Shown here: positions 1-9,136 of the stretch, one piece after another
Position numbering within the stretch: position 1 is the stretch's first letter
How the letters are laid out: each line of letters begins with the position of its first letter
NCBI GenBank assembly: GCA_051305945.1
Contig: JBPPMH010000171.1
Coordinates: 25,164 to 89,163 of the forward strand
From: JACDCY01 sp051305945
GTDB taxonomy: Bacteria > Gemmatimonadota > Gemmatimonadetes > Gemmatimonadales > Gemmatimonadaceae
Direction: 5' to 3'
DNA length: 64,000 bases
Program-made: the position numbers and the translations under genes
Notes under the pieces: model-generated
The model's database searches: none
What the model saw: only the letters and a program-made list of their open reading frames with translations
What the model was told of the DNA's origin: nothing

Positions 1-1
1 G

Positions 2-2008
2 CGCCGGCTGCGCGGCGACCTGGATGCCATCGTTCTCATGGCGATCGACAAGGAGCCGGGACGCCGGTATGCGACAGCCGAGCAGCTCGAGACCGACGTC
101 GGGCGACATCTCGCGCGGCTGCCGGTGCTCGCCACCGCGCAAAGCGGCGTTTACGTGCTGCGGAAGTTCGTCCGCCGCCACCGCGCAGGCGTCGCCATGG
201 CGGTCGCCGCGGCGATCGTGGTTGTAAGCTTCGCCGCCGCGATGACCGTGCAACGCTCGCGCATCGCGAGGGAGCGCGACCAGGCGGAGCAGCTCAGCGG
301 ATTCTTCATCAACACGTTCCGACGCATCACTCCGGGCGACAGCGGCATCGCTGCTCGCGATATTCTCGACAGCGCCACCGCTCACATCGATGAGGATTTA
401 TCCGCAAGCCCGGAGCAGAGAGCCAGGATCACGTACGAGATGGCCCGGGCATATCACGGTCTCGACGTAAACGGTCGCGCGCGCGAGCTGCTCGACGCAT
501 CGCTCACGCTCCAGCGTGGTTTCGACCCACGACCGAATCTCGCCATTGCCGAAACGCAGAACCTGCGGGGAGCAGTACTGCTCGCCGAAGGCCAAGCGGA
601 CCTGGCGGAACAGGCATACTCGGAAGCGTTGACGCTACGCCGGCGCGAGTTGGGCGCCGATCACGCCGACGTGGCCCGCTCTCTTGTGGGCATTTCGTCC
701 GTGTTGCTCGCCCAACGCCGCTTCGCCGAATCGGTGCAGGCAGCGCGGGAAGCGGTGGCCATCGATCGATCGCGCGGCCCGGGCGGGCGCGCGGACCTCG
801 GACGAAGCTCCGGCGCGCTCGGCCATGCATTGATGGGAGTGGGCGACGCGGCCGGCGCGGCAGCGCACTTTCGGCGCGCGCTGTCGCTGGTGCGGGAAAC
901 GCTCTCCGAGGAACATTCCGCAGTCGCCGCCGCCCTGTTCGATCTCGCACTGGCACTGCACGCCACCGGCGACGTTCGCGGCGCGGACTCCCTCAACAGG
1001 CATGCGGTCCGCGTGCAGCAGCGCGCGCTCACCAGCGCCGCGCTGCGAGGTACAGCCGTCGCCCTGCCTGCCGGTGCGCGCGCGCCCGGCGATATCAGCG
1101 CGATCGTGGAGCGCTCCCTCGCCTCTCAGCCGGTCTCCGTCACGCCGGCGTCCGGGGTCGCGTCTCCGAACGGGCGCATCGCATTTACGAGCGACCGCGA
1201 CGGTCCCGATCCGCTGGGTGATCGGGGCAATCAGGAGATATACGTCATGAACGTGGATGGCAGCGGCCAGCAGCGACTGACGCATGAAAAGGCGGCAGAC
1301 AGTGGGCCCGCGTGGTCGCCGGATGGCAGCAAGCTCGCGTTCACCAGCCAGCGCGCCGGCGGCTTCGACATCTTCGTGATGGACGCCCGAGGCGGTCCCG
1401 CCAGGCGGCTCACGCACTTCACGGAACGCGGACTTGGCGCAGCCGAGCCCGCGTGGTCACCCGACGGGAAGCGGATCGTCTTCCGGAGTCGCACGAAGCA
1501 GCTGGACATATGGGTGATCAACGCCGACGGCACCGGGGCCGTCCAGCTCACCAACGACGCAGCCGCAGACGGGGCGCCCGCGTGGTCCCCCGACGGGCGG
1601 CGAATTGCGTTCAGCAGTCGACGCGGGGGACCGGCCGAGATCATGGTGATGGATGCCGACGGAAAGAACGTCAAGCGGCTGACGACCAACGCCGTACTGG
1701 ACAGTCGCCCGAATTGGTCCCCGGATAGTCGTCGCATCGTGTTCCACAGCGAGCGTGACGGCAATCGCGAGATCTACGTCATGAATGCCGACGGCACTAA
1801 CGTTGATCGGCTCACTGACGATCCGGTGGAGGACGGGCATCCGTCGTTCTCGCCGGACGGACGACACATCGTATTTCACAAGCGAGTCCTCGGCCACGTA
1901 CAGATACATGTGATGAACGCTGATGGGTCCGGGCTGAGGCGGCTGACGGCCCTCTCGCCAGTCGCGTTCAGCGGCTTTCCCACGTGGGGGCCGGCACCCC
2001 GACGATGA
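2..2008 (+). CDS. Ser/Thr protein kinase C-terminal part with TPR and PD40 repeats (5' partial)
   Basis: The frame is open from the left edge, so the catalytic N-lobe lies outside. The first ~45 residues read as the end of a Hanks-type kinase C-lobe (AIDKEPGRRYATAEQL). A single membrane segment follows around residues 66-86 (VAMAVAAAIVVVSFAAAMTV), then an alpha-helical TPR-like region at about 130-330 (LTLRRRELGADHADVARSL is typical). The last ~280 residues hold at least six TolB/PD40 propeller repeats with the signature PAWSPDG. The architecture suggests a membrane kinase with an extracytoplasmic propeller sensor. Its stop overlaps the next ATG (ATGA at 2005-2008), so it is coupled to the outer-membrane receptor gene. 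Kinase activity cannot be judged here. Confidence 0.9.
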   Translation, partial: RRLRGDLDAIVLMAIDKEPGRRYATAEQLETDVGRHLARLPVLATAQSGVYVLRKFVRRHRAGVAMAVAAAIVVVSFAAAMTVQRSRIARERDQAEQLSGFFINTFRRITPGDSGIAARDILDSATAHIDEDLSASPEQRARITYEMARAYHGLDVNGRARELLDASLTLQRGFDPRPNLAIAETQNLRGAVLLAEGQADLAEQAYSEALTLRRRELGADHADVARSLVGISSVLLAQRRFAESVQAAREAVAIDRSRGPGGRADLGRSSGALGHALMGVGDAAGAAAHFRRALSLVRETLSEEHSAVAAALFDLALALHATGDVRGADSLNRHAVRVQQRALTSAALRGTAVALPAGARAPGDISAIVERSLASQPVSVTPASGVASPNGRIAFTSDRDGPDPLGDRGNQEIYVMNVDGSGQQRLTHEKAADSGPAWSPDGSKLAFTSQRAGGFDIFVMDARGGPARRLTHFTERGLGAAEPAWSPDGKRIVFRSRTKQLDIWVINADGTGAVQLTNDAAADGAPAWSPDGRRIAFSSRRGGPAEIMVMDADGKNVKRLTTNAVLDSRPNWSPDSRRIVFHSERDGNREIYVMNADGTNVDRLTDDPVEDGHPSFSPDGRHIVFHKRVLGHVQIHVMNADGSGLRRLTALSPVAFSGFPTWGPAPRR

Positions 2009-4812
2009 AAGGGATTCTCGCGGCTACGATCGCGGTGCTGATGGCAACGGCATCGGGGGGATCGGCGCAGCAGATCATCACGCTCGCGGGTCAGGTGCGC
2101 AACGACGTGCGCGGAATCCCCGGTGCGCACGTTACGGCGTATGACAGTCTCACCAACGAACGGCGCAGCGCCGTGGCCGACGAGCGCGGGTTCTTCCGAA
2201 TGATCGAGCTTGCTCCCGGGCGATACGCGGTCTCCGCGCGCGCGATCGGGCATGCCCCGACTACGGAGTTCGTGCACCTCGGTATCGGAGAGCGCGCGCA
2301 GGTGGATCTCATGCTCGAGCGGACGGCCACCGTTCTGGAGACCGTGCACGTGGCGGGGCAGCAGGGTCAAATCCTCGAAGTACAACGAATGTCGGTGTCA
2401 ACCGCGGTTGCGGAAACGGAGATCCGCAACCTGCCGCTCAACAATCGCAACATCATGGAGCTCGCCGCGGTGGCACCTGGTATTCGCTCGTTCCGAACGG
2501 CGACCAGCCGGTCCATTCCAGCCTCAGGCCCCCTGCGGGACGAGCGTTTCATCAACCTGTATCTCGATGGCGTCGAGATGAAGAATTTGAACTCGACCAA
2601 CGTCGTCGGCTCTCCGCAAACCGGGTCGCCGGTGCCGGCCGACGCGCTGCAGGAGTTCCGCGTCATGCTGAACACTTACGACGCCGAATTCACGCGCGGC
2701 TCCGCCTTCATCATCAGCGCCGCCACGCACCGCGGCACCAATCAGCGGCATGGCTCTGCGTTCGGCTTCTTCCAGAACAAGAGCCTGATCTCGGTTACTG
2801 ATTTCCAGCGGCGCATACCGAACTTCGAGCAACCGGATTTCAGCCGCAGTCAGGCGGGCTTCAGCCTGCGCGGACCGTTTGTGCGTGACCGGCTTTTCTA
2901 CGCGGTCAGCTACGAGGTGTCGGACACGAAAAATTTCATCGCCGTCGTTCCCGGCCGGCCGCCGGCCGATCCGACGCTCTGGGACTCCTACGCCGGCGTG
3001 TTCAAAGCGCCCAGCCGCAACCAGACCGCGCTATCACGGCTGACGTTCGCTCCCAATACGGCGAACTTGTTCGACGGCATCTGGTCTTTGCGATACACCA
3101 CCGGGGAAGCTCTCTTCGGCGGGCAGGACTCATACGCGTCCGCCGTCGCGCAGAAGTACCTGGTCAACACTGTGAAGCTGCGGCATCGGTGGCTGCCCTC
3201 ACCGAGGCTGGCCAACGAGCTCAGCTTTCAGTTCGTCGGCTGGTCTCACCAGGATCGCGCAGTGAAGCCCGGCCCGGAGCTGCGTTATCCCACGCTGCGG
3301 ATCGGCCGCACCACCGCGAGCTTCGACATCGACGAGACCCAGCTGCGGCTGGAGGACCGGCTGACCTACAGTCTGGGCAGCGGGCCGGGTAGTCACCTCC
3401 TCAAGACAGGGCTGTCGCTCGCGCGAGTCACCCACGAGACGTTCAACCCGATCAATGCGCTCGGATCATTCATCTTCCGTACCGAGACAGCGACTCCTCA
3501 TGAGGGCACCATCGCGGTCGGGCTCCTCCACCCCGATTTCGAGCGCGATGCTCACGCCGGTGTGCGCGCATGGATCGTGGGCGGCTACCTGAGCGACGAG
3601 TGGCAGCTCAACTCGCGCGTCGTGCTGAACCTGGGTCTGCGGTACGACGTCGAGCTCGGCCTCCTGAACAACGACTTTACCGTTCCATGGGCGAGCGACT
3701 CGGCGTTGAGCTCGAAGCCCGAGCTGAAGGGTTTGTTGAGCCGCGGCGATCGCAGAAACGATCTGAATAATTTCTCGCCCCGCGCCTCGTTTTCCTGGGA
3801 CGTCTCGGGAAACCGTCGTACGTTCGTTCGCGGTGGCTTCGGCATCATGTACGATCGGGTGCCGGGAAACCCCGTGCTCAACGAGCAGCGGACCGCACTG
3901 TGGCGCTCCTACACGTTCCCCAATCCGGGAACAACCGACCCGTCCGTCCTGCGGGCCCGCGTGCTCGCGGGCGGCAACAGTGCCGCTCCTTCGATCGTAC
4001 TGCTACCCAACAAAATGGAGTCGCCCGAGAACCGGCAATGGTCCGTCGGCATCGGTACGCAGCCGGGTCGCGCGTGGGCGATCAACATGGACTTCGTGTA
4101 TCACGACGTGAGCAAGGTGCTCGCCTCCGTCAACCTGAACTGGGTGGACGTCGCACAGACTCCGCGCCGGCGCGCGCTGTCGTCGAGCTACGGCAACATC
4201 ATCGCGTGGGGCGACTTCACTCGCGGCCGGTATCGCTCATTGCTGACCAGCATCAGGTACAGCCCCGACACGAGCACGCGAATAACCCTCGCGCACACGC
4301 TTGCCTCCGCTCGAGCGGAGTGGGACGAAGAAAACGTCCAGGTGCCGGCTGGCGCGGCGGGCGACTTCTATTCGATGCAGCGCATCAGCGGCGACGAGCG
4401 GCATCGGTTCGTGTTGTCCGCGATATGGATGCTCCGCTACGGAGTGGGGATTTCCACCGTCGCGACGCTGGGCAGTCCGCGGCCATACCGCACCTATGCC
4501 GGACAGGACGCGAACCAGAACAACTTCACCGACGACGATTGGATCGATGGACGCCGCTATGCGCTGCCGTCGAGTGGCTGGAAGAGCTGGTACCGCATGG
4601 TGGACCTGCGGCTCGCGAAGGCCTTTGCTATGCGCGGAGGAACACGCCTCTCGGTCACCGCCGAAGCGTTCAATCTGTTCAATACGGAGAACTACTCCGG
4701 TTACTTCGGAGTGCAGAAGGATGCGACCGGTCAGCTGCGCGAGGACTTCGGCACGCCCAGCGGGATCTTCGCGACACGGCAACTGCAGATCGGGAGCCGG
4801 CTGGAGTTTTAG
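2005..4812 (+). CDS. TonB-dependent receptor-like outer-membrane protein with carboxypeptidase-regulatory domain
   Basis: The protein is 935 aa from the ATG at 2005, which overlaps the upstream stop as ATGA; an in-frame GTG 21 bases earlier is less likely because the ATG gives a clean signal peptide (about residues 1-23). Residues ~27-110 form a CarboxypepD_reg-like beta sandwich (GQVRNDVRGIPGAHVTAYDS). A plug-like region follows (ERFINLYLDGVEMKN), then a long stretch of alternating beta strands that ends in Phe (GSRLEF), as outer-membrane barrels do. The family is Oar/SusC-like TonB receptors; the substrate is unknown. No TonB box is obvious. Coupling to the kinase/PD40 gene suggests a sensing-plus-uptake or surface unit, which is inference. 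Confidence 0.85.
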   Translation: MKGILAATIAVLMATASGGSAQQIITLAGQVRNDVRGIPGAHVTAYDSLTNERRSAVADERGFFRMIELAPGRYAVSARAIGHAPTTEFVHLGIGERAQVDLMLERTATVLETVHVAGQQGQILEVQRMSVSTAVAETEIRNLPLNNRNIMELAAVAPGIRSFRTATSRSIPASGPLRDERFINLYLDGVEMKNLNSTNVVGSPQTGSPVPADALQEFRVMLNTYDAEFTRGSAFIISAATHRGTNQRHGSAFGFFQNKSLISVTDFQRRIPNFEQPDFSRSQAGFSLRGPFVRDRLFYAVSYEVSDTKNFIAVVPGRPPADPTLWDSYAGVFKAPSRNQTALSRLTFAPNTANLFDGIWSLRYTTGEALFGGQDSYASAVAQKYLVNTVKLRHRWLPSPRLANELSFQFVGWSHQDRAVKPGPELRYPTLRIGRTTASFDIDETQLRLEDRLTYSLGSGPGSHLLKTGLSLARVTHETFNPINALGSFIFRTETATPHEGTIAVGLLHPDFERDAHAGVRAWIVGGYLSDEWQLNSRVVLNLGLRYDVELGLLNNDFTVPWASDSALSSKPELKGLLSRGDRRNDLNNFSPRASFSWDVSGNRRTFVRGGFGIMYDRVPGNPVLNEQRTALWRSYTFPNPGTTDPSVLRARVLAGGNSAAPSIVLLPNKMESPENRQWSVGIGTQPGRAWAINMDFVYHDVSKVLASVNLNWVDVAQTPRRRALSSSYGNIIAWGDFTRGRYRSLLTSIRYSPDTSTRITLAHTLASARAEWDEENVQVPAGAAGDFYSMQRISGDERHRFVLSAIWMLRYGVGISTVATLGSPRPYRTYAGQDANQNNFTDDDWIDGRRYALPSSGWKSWYRMVDLRLAKAFAMRGGTRLSVTAEAFNLFNTENYSGYFGVQKDATGQLREDFGTPSGIFATRQLQIGSRLEF

Positions 4813-4836
4813 CCGGCTCCCGGTAAATGATTCAAC

Positions 4837-5823
4837 TCAGCGAAGGTGGCCGTTGCCCCAGTTGCCCCACTCGCTGCGTCCCGGCGGGCTGGTCACGGCG
4901 CGTTTGCCCGAGCCATCGGCGTTCATGACATGCATCTGCGGGTTCCCGCCGCCGCTGTGATAAGAGATCTGCTTCCCGTCCGGTGACCATGACGGCGTCG
5001 CATCCAGCGTTTCGTTGAACGTCAGACGCGTGAGCTCGCTGCCGTCGACCTTCACCGTGTAAATCTCGTAGGTCATGTGTGCGGGGACTCGGCGCCTCGC
5101 GAACACGATGCTTTTGCCGTCGGGCGACCAGTCCGGCGCCGCGTCTTCGCCGACCGGATTGTTGAGGAAATGCCTGACGTTGCTGCCATCGGCGTCCATG
5201 AGGTGCAGATTGATCGTGCCGGTGCTGCGCTTGCTGGTGAACACGATCGTCCTGCCGTCGGGCGACCAGTCTGCGTCCGCGTCCATGCCTGGATAGTCGG
5301 TGAGGCGCGTTCTGCCGGTGCCGTCCGCATTGATGACGAACACGTTGGTGTCTCCGGCCACGGCGCTCGTCGCGTCCGCGTCATGGAACGCGAGCTTCTG
5401 GCCGTTGTGCAGCCACGTGGCGGCCGTTCCTGAAGTGAGCAGACGCCGCCCACTGCCGTCCCCGTTCATGATGTACAGCCTTTTTACGTTCGCCGGCGCG
5501 AATCCTTCGTTGCTGTCGAACACGATCTCGCGTCCGTTCGGCGACCAGGTCGGGAAGAATTCTCCAAACGAGTTGTTCGACAGTCGCACGGGGTTCGTCC
5601 CGTCCGAGTTCGAGGCGTACAGCTCGAACGACACGAGCGGAATCACGCCGGGGTTGTCGCGAGTACTGACGAACACGAGCTTGGAGCCGAGGCCGCCCTC
5701 GCGACTGGCGTGAGCCGCCGGAGATGTGATTCGTGACGGGCCGTTTTCGGCTCCACCGTCGCCGCAGGCAAGTATGAGCGTCGCGCTGGTGATCAGCGCA
5801 ATCGCGGAGCGTGATCGCGTCAT
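4837..5823 (-). CDS. PD40 (TolB-like) beta-propeller lipoprotein
   Basis: The protein is 328 aa. I chose the ATG at 5823 because it gives a lipoprotein signal (ALITSATLILACGDGG; lipobox LILAC) that a longer reading at 5922 would bury. After a short linker it has about six PD40 repeats of the form WSPDGxxIxFxS followed by xxMxADGSxxxxLT, as in TolB and the tricorn N-terminal propeller. It is probably a surface or periplasmic binding module. The same repeats occur in the kinase at the left edge, but this is a separate gene, convergent to the receptor with a 24-base gap. No enzyme motif is visible. Confidence 0.85.
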   Translation of the reverse strand: MTRSRSAIALITSATLILACGDGGAENGPSRITSPAAHASREGGLGSKLVFVSTRDNPGVIPLVSFELYASNSDGTNPVRLSNNSFGEFFPTWSPNGREIVFDSNEGFAPANVKRLYIMNGDGSGRRLLTSGTAATWLHNGQKLAFHDADATSAVAGDTNVFVINADGTGRTRLTDYPGMDADADWSPDGRTIVFTSKRSTGTINLHLMDADGSNVRHFLNNPVGEDAAPDWSPDGKSIVFARRRVPAHMTYEIYTVKVDGSELTRLTFNETLDATPSWSPDGKQISYHSGGGNPQMHVMNADGSGKRAVTSPPGRSEWGNWGNGHLR

Positions 5824-5830
5824 GGGATCC

Positions 5831-6844
5831 TCATTGTGTCGGCTGCCACATGTCGGAACTCGAGTGGCCTCCGTCCTTAGAGGCAGCCACCCGGAAGTAC
5901 GAGGCGCCAGCGCAGTTCTCACACCGGTATGCGGTCGAGTTGGCCGGGAGGGTCGCGAGCAGTTCTTCGCCCTCCGAATATCCGGCTTCGCACACCTCTC
6001 CGGTGCAGTACGGGGGATAGGAGAAGTAGCCCCAGACCTCGTAGCCGTTCTCTACCGCGGAGTTGTCGGTCCACGAAAGGTCATAACCCGTGCTGTCTAC
6101 CGGCGTACCGGTCAGATTCGTCGGCGCGGCCGGCGGAGTTGTGCAGGCCGTTGCCGACACGGCCTCGCCACCTGCATTGACGGCCACGACGCGGTAGCAG
6201 ACCTGCACCTCGGCCGCGCGCCCACCTTCCGCGAAGGTGGAGTTGTTCGCCGGGACCGTCCCTGCCACCGCCCATGTCGCTCCGGCGTCCGTCGAACGGT
6301 CGATCCGGAACCCGTCTTCGTTGGACGTGTTGTCCGTCCAGTTGAGGCGCACTTCAGTGCTTGCAAGTGGCTTTGGGCGCAGCTCCGACGGAGCCGCCGG
6401 CGCGGGCGGCGGTGGTGGGGGCGGGGTAACGGGAGTCGTTGCGCAGGCAGCGTTCGTGAATGCCGAGTACGTCGTCTTGACTCCCTTTACCACGACTGAG
6501 CGAACCTTATAGCAGTATTGTGTCCCCTCGGTCAGCGACTCGTTGACGTAAACGACGGTGTTTGCATCGGCCGTTGCCCACTGTGCATACGTGCCGCTCT
6601 GGCCGGTGGTGGACCGATATATCTCGAAGGCGGCTTCATTCGTTGAGTTGTCATGCCAGTCGACTCTGATCTCGGTCGGCGACATCGCCGCCGCGGTGAG
6701 ATTGGACGGCGCGGTGGCGTCGCCGCCCGCCCTTGCCATTGACGCCTCTGTGAACGAAGGGTCCAGCAGCGTGCTGCTGTCGCAGCCGGTGACCAGCACT
6801 GCTAAGGCTGTGAAAGCCAGAACAGCAAAGTTGCATCGTCGCAT
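5831..6844 (-). CDS. Fibronectin type III repeat lipoprotein
   Basis: The protein is 337 aa from the ATG at 6844. The N-terminus is a lipoprotein signal ending VLVTGC, followed by DSSTLLDP. Three FN3-like units follow, each with the pattern LxxxxxSxTxxxLxWxDNSxxExGYxIxRS (for example VDWHDNSTNEAAFEIYRS and LNWTDNTSNEDGFRIDRS). A proline-rich linker (TPVTPPPPPPPAPAAP) separates the first and second units. Such proteins are cell-surface adhesive or scaffold modules; no catalytic domain is seen. It is 7 bases upstream of the PD40 lipoprotein on the same strand, so the two are likely co-transcribed. Confidence 0.85.
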   Translation of the reverse strand: MRRCNFAVLAFTALAVLVTGCDSSTLLDPSFTEASMARAGGDATAPSNLTAAAMSPTEIRVDWHDNSTNEAAFEIYRSTTGQSGTYAQWATADANTVVYVNESLTEGTQYCYKVRSVVVKGVKTTYSAFTNAACATTPVTPPPPPPPAPAAPSELRPKPLASTEVRLNWTDNTSNEDGFRIDRSTDAGATWAVAGTVPANNSTFAEGGRAAEVQVCYRVVAVNAGGEAVSATACTTPPAAPTNLTGTPVDSTGYDLSWTDNSAVENGYEVWGYFSYPPYCTGEVCEAGYSEGEELLATLPANSTAYRCENCAGASYFRVAASKDGGHSSSDMWQPTQ

Positions 6845-6955
6845 GTGCGCCTCGTGGAGATTTGGAGTTGGTGCGGACGCGGCTGATGTTGCCGGTCCCG
6901 TTACCAATAGACGCGACAGGAGCCTCGGAAACCGGACAGCGCCGGAGCGGGCGCG

Positions 6956-6990
6956 AAAAAAAAGCGGGCGGCGAATCGCTCGCCGCCCGC
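6956..6990 (-). terminator. Intrinsic terminator after the HAF-repeat lipoprotein
   Basis: Read on the minus strand there is an 11-bp perfect GC-rich stem (arms at 6980-6990 and 6964-6974, 5-base loop) followed directly by eight U residues (6956-6963). It starts 30 bases past the stop of the gene at 7021-8088 and separates it from the FN3 gene. This is a textbook Rho-independent terminator. Confidence 0.93.
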
Positions 6991-7020
6991 TGTTTGTGCT
7001 CCGACGGCTGGCCGTAACTC

Positions 7021-8088
7021 CTACTGTGTGCGCACCAGCCAGACCGCGGCACTGGTTCCCGCCATGCCCACTACGAGGCGCGTGCCGTCCGCCCGCACGT
7101 CGCTCATCCCGCGTGCGCCACCATCGCTCCCTTTGACCGCGAGATCGCGCGCGCCGAGTGCCTCCGACCAGATGAACGCGGTGCTGCGCCCGCTCAAGGT
7201 TTTTACACCGGCGACCTCACCTGCTGAGTTGATGTCGTTCGCCCAGCTGCTCTCGGCGCCGGTGCTGATCGTTCGTGAATTCCCGCCGACGTACCAGATG
7301 ACGGGACCAGCACAGCCGTCGGTGAGAGCGCATGCATTCACGACGTGACCGGCCAGGTCGCCGCCGCCGTTAGCGCCGGACGCGCGACCGCGGCGGCTGT
7401 CGAGCTGTTCGATAGCCCACTGCCCGGCCGACTGTCTCCAACGCACGGGGACTGAGAGCGCTCCGTCGTATGCGCTGCCGCCGATTATCGTGCCATCGGC
7501 ATTCGTCGCTGCGCCCGAAGCCATGGTGCCGGCGGGAAGATTCGGCAGCAGCTCCCTGCAGCCGCCAGCGCGCCAGATCGCGGCTCCGCCCGGAGCGTTG
7601 CCCACGGCTAGCTCCCCTCCACCGCTGATGGCGTTTGCGATCGACGCTCCCTCATCGGTGGCGCAGTCGAGATCTGTCGCGACGTTCGCCGTCGACCACC
7701 GAACCGCGCGACGCGGGGAGCTGGCATAATAGCCCGCCACGTCCGCGTGGTCGTTTACCCCCATCGCACGCGCGCTTCCCGCGTATGGGAGCGTGGTGAT
7801 CTTCCACGAGCCGGCCTGCAGCGTCCATTTCACGGCGTACAGCATTCCCGCCCGGTCGAAGCTGTGCCCGACGATAACGGTGCCCGCGTCATTAACCCCG
7901 AGCGCCTCGCTGTTGCTGCCGAGCGACGGGAGCTTGGTGAGCGTCGCGAACTGCGTTTGACTCTGGGCCCTCGCGGCGCTGGGCGAATCCGGCGATCCAG
8001 TCGGCGGATCGAGCAGCTTGCTGCCGTCGCACGCGAGTAGAATGACCGACGCCGTGAGCTTCGCGAAAAGTGAGGCGTGTCTTTGCAT
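7021..8088 (-). CDS. HAF-like repeat lipoprotein
   Basis: The protein is 355 aa. The signal peptide ends VILLAC, and the mature N-terminus is CDGSKLLDPP, very like the CDSSTLLDP of the FN3 lipoprotein next door. The body has repeated units of the type LGVNDAGTVIVGHSFDRAGMLYAVKW and MGVNDHADVAGYYASSPRRAVRW, the pattern of extracellular HAF repeats (Gly-hxN-xxG-xxVGxxx), probably folding as a beta-propeller. The function is unknown. It is followed by a strong terminator. Confidence 0.75.
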   Translation of the reverse strand: MQRHASLFAKLTASVILLACDGSKLLDPPTGSPDSPSAARAQSQTQFATLTKLPSLGSNSEALGVNDAGTVIVGHSFDRAGMLYAVKWTLQAGSWKITTLPYAGSARAMGVNDHADVAGYYASSPRRAVRWSTANVATDLDCATDEGASIANAISGGGELAVGNAPGGAAIWRAGGCRELLPNLPAGTMASGAATNADGTIIGGSAYDGALSVPVRWRQSAGQWAIEQLDSRRGRASGANGGGDLAGHVVNACALTDGCAGPVIWYVGGNSRTISTGAESSWANDINSAGEVAGVKTLSGRSTAFIWSEALGARDLAVKGSDGGARGMSDVRADGTRLVVGMAGTSAAVWLVRTQ

Positions 8089-8280
8089 GATTTCTCCGGG
8101 GAGCTACAGGATTTGAGCGCACGGCAAGGCCGTTCTTGGGCTCAACCCAATAAGCGTGAAACTCCGGACAAACCGGACAAACGAAACGGCGCGGGAGGAC
8201 TCGGAGAGTCAGCGGTCTCCGCGTTGAAGGGATCGAGCACGTAGCGATCCGGGTCCGCGACGTCTCCATTCGAGTCGCGG

Positions 8281-9120
8281 CTATATCGCGATCGCCACCC
8301 CGGCGGTTATGAGCAGCACGCCCGCCATTCGCGCGATCAGGGCTCCGCGCGGCACGACCTTCTCCAGCAGAACCATCACCGACAGCACCGCGATCCAGAG
8401 CAGGTTCATCACGCCCGCCACGAACAGCAGCGCCATCAGCAGCCAGCAGCAGCCCACGCAGAACATGCCGTGCTCGAGACCCATCCGCACGGCGCCAAGC
8501 TTGCCCTCCCGCCAGGACGTGGCCAGAAAGCCCAGCGGGCTGCGGCAGTGGCTGAGGCAGCTCTCCTTGATCGGAAGCCACTGATATACCCCGGCGGCGA
8601 TCAGTATCGCGCCGCCGACGAGCGGGCTCACGGCGCGCATCTCCGGCGACAGGACGGCGGCGGAATGCAGCTGCCACTGAACGGCGGCGGCGACGGCGCT
8701 GAACACCCACCACACCGTCAGGTAGCCGGCAGCGAAAAACAGCACGGACGTGCCGTGGCGCCCGTGCGCGGCCCTGCTCGCGCCGACCCGGGAGAAAAGC
8801 AGAATCATCGGCGCGGCCGAAGGAAGCATCATCGCTACCATCATCACCGCCCACATCGCGAACAGCAGCAGCGCTTCCCTCCAGCTCCACGCCGCGAGTG
8901 CGGTGGCCGCGTCCATCCCCGCCATCCCCGCCATCCCCGCCATGCCTTCACTGCCGGCAGCGCCGGACATCCCCGGCATCGGCGCCACCAGCAGGTAAAC
9001 CCACGCCGTCGCGACCGTGAAGACGAGCGCGACGAGCGACACCAGCTCCGGCCGCCGCGCTACGCGGCCGACGAGATCGGACGCCGCGGAGACCGGCGGC
9101 CCTAAGTCTGTCCCCGCCAT
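8281..9120 (-). CDS. DUF2182 family multi-spanning membrane protein
   Basis: The protein is 279 aa with about seven hydrophobic segments. Family hallmarks are AMWAVMMVAMMLPSAAPMIL near residue 95 and a late MGLEHGMFCVGCCWLLM segment. A Met/Gly-rich loop (SEGMAGMAGMAGMDAA, about residues 57-72) after the first TM is encoded by a near-perfect 9-bp repeat and could bind copper or another soft metal (inference). DUF2182 proteins are predicted metal-binding membrane proteins that regularly sit beside DUF1326 genes. Here the DUF1326 gene is immediately upstream on the same strand with a 16-base gap, so the two form an operon. Confidence 0.88.
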   Translation of the reverse strand: MAGTDLGPPVSAASDLVGRVARRPELVSLVALVFTVATAWVYLLVAPMPGMSGAAGSEGMAGMAGMAGMDAATALAAWSWREALLLFAMWAVMMVAMMLPSAAPMILLFSRVGASRAAHGRHGTSVLFFAAGYLTVWWVFSAVAAAVQWQLHSAAVLSPEMRAVSPLVGGAILIAAGVYQWLPIKESCLSHCRSPLGFLATSWREGKLGAVRMGLEHGMFCVGCCWLLMALLFVAGVMNLLWIAVLSVMVLLEKVVPRGALIARMAGVLLITAGVAIAI

Positions 9121-9136
9121 GGATTCGCGCTCTGCG

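Noticed and set aside
8926..8965. A non-coding 9-bp minisatellite
   Set aside because: The repeat is explained by the in-frame GMAGMAGMAG coding run of the DUF2182 protein.
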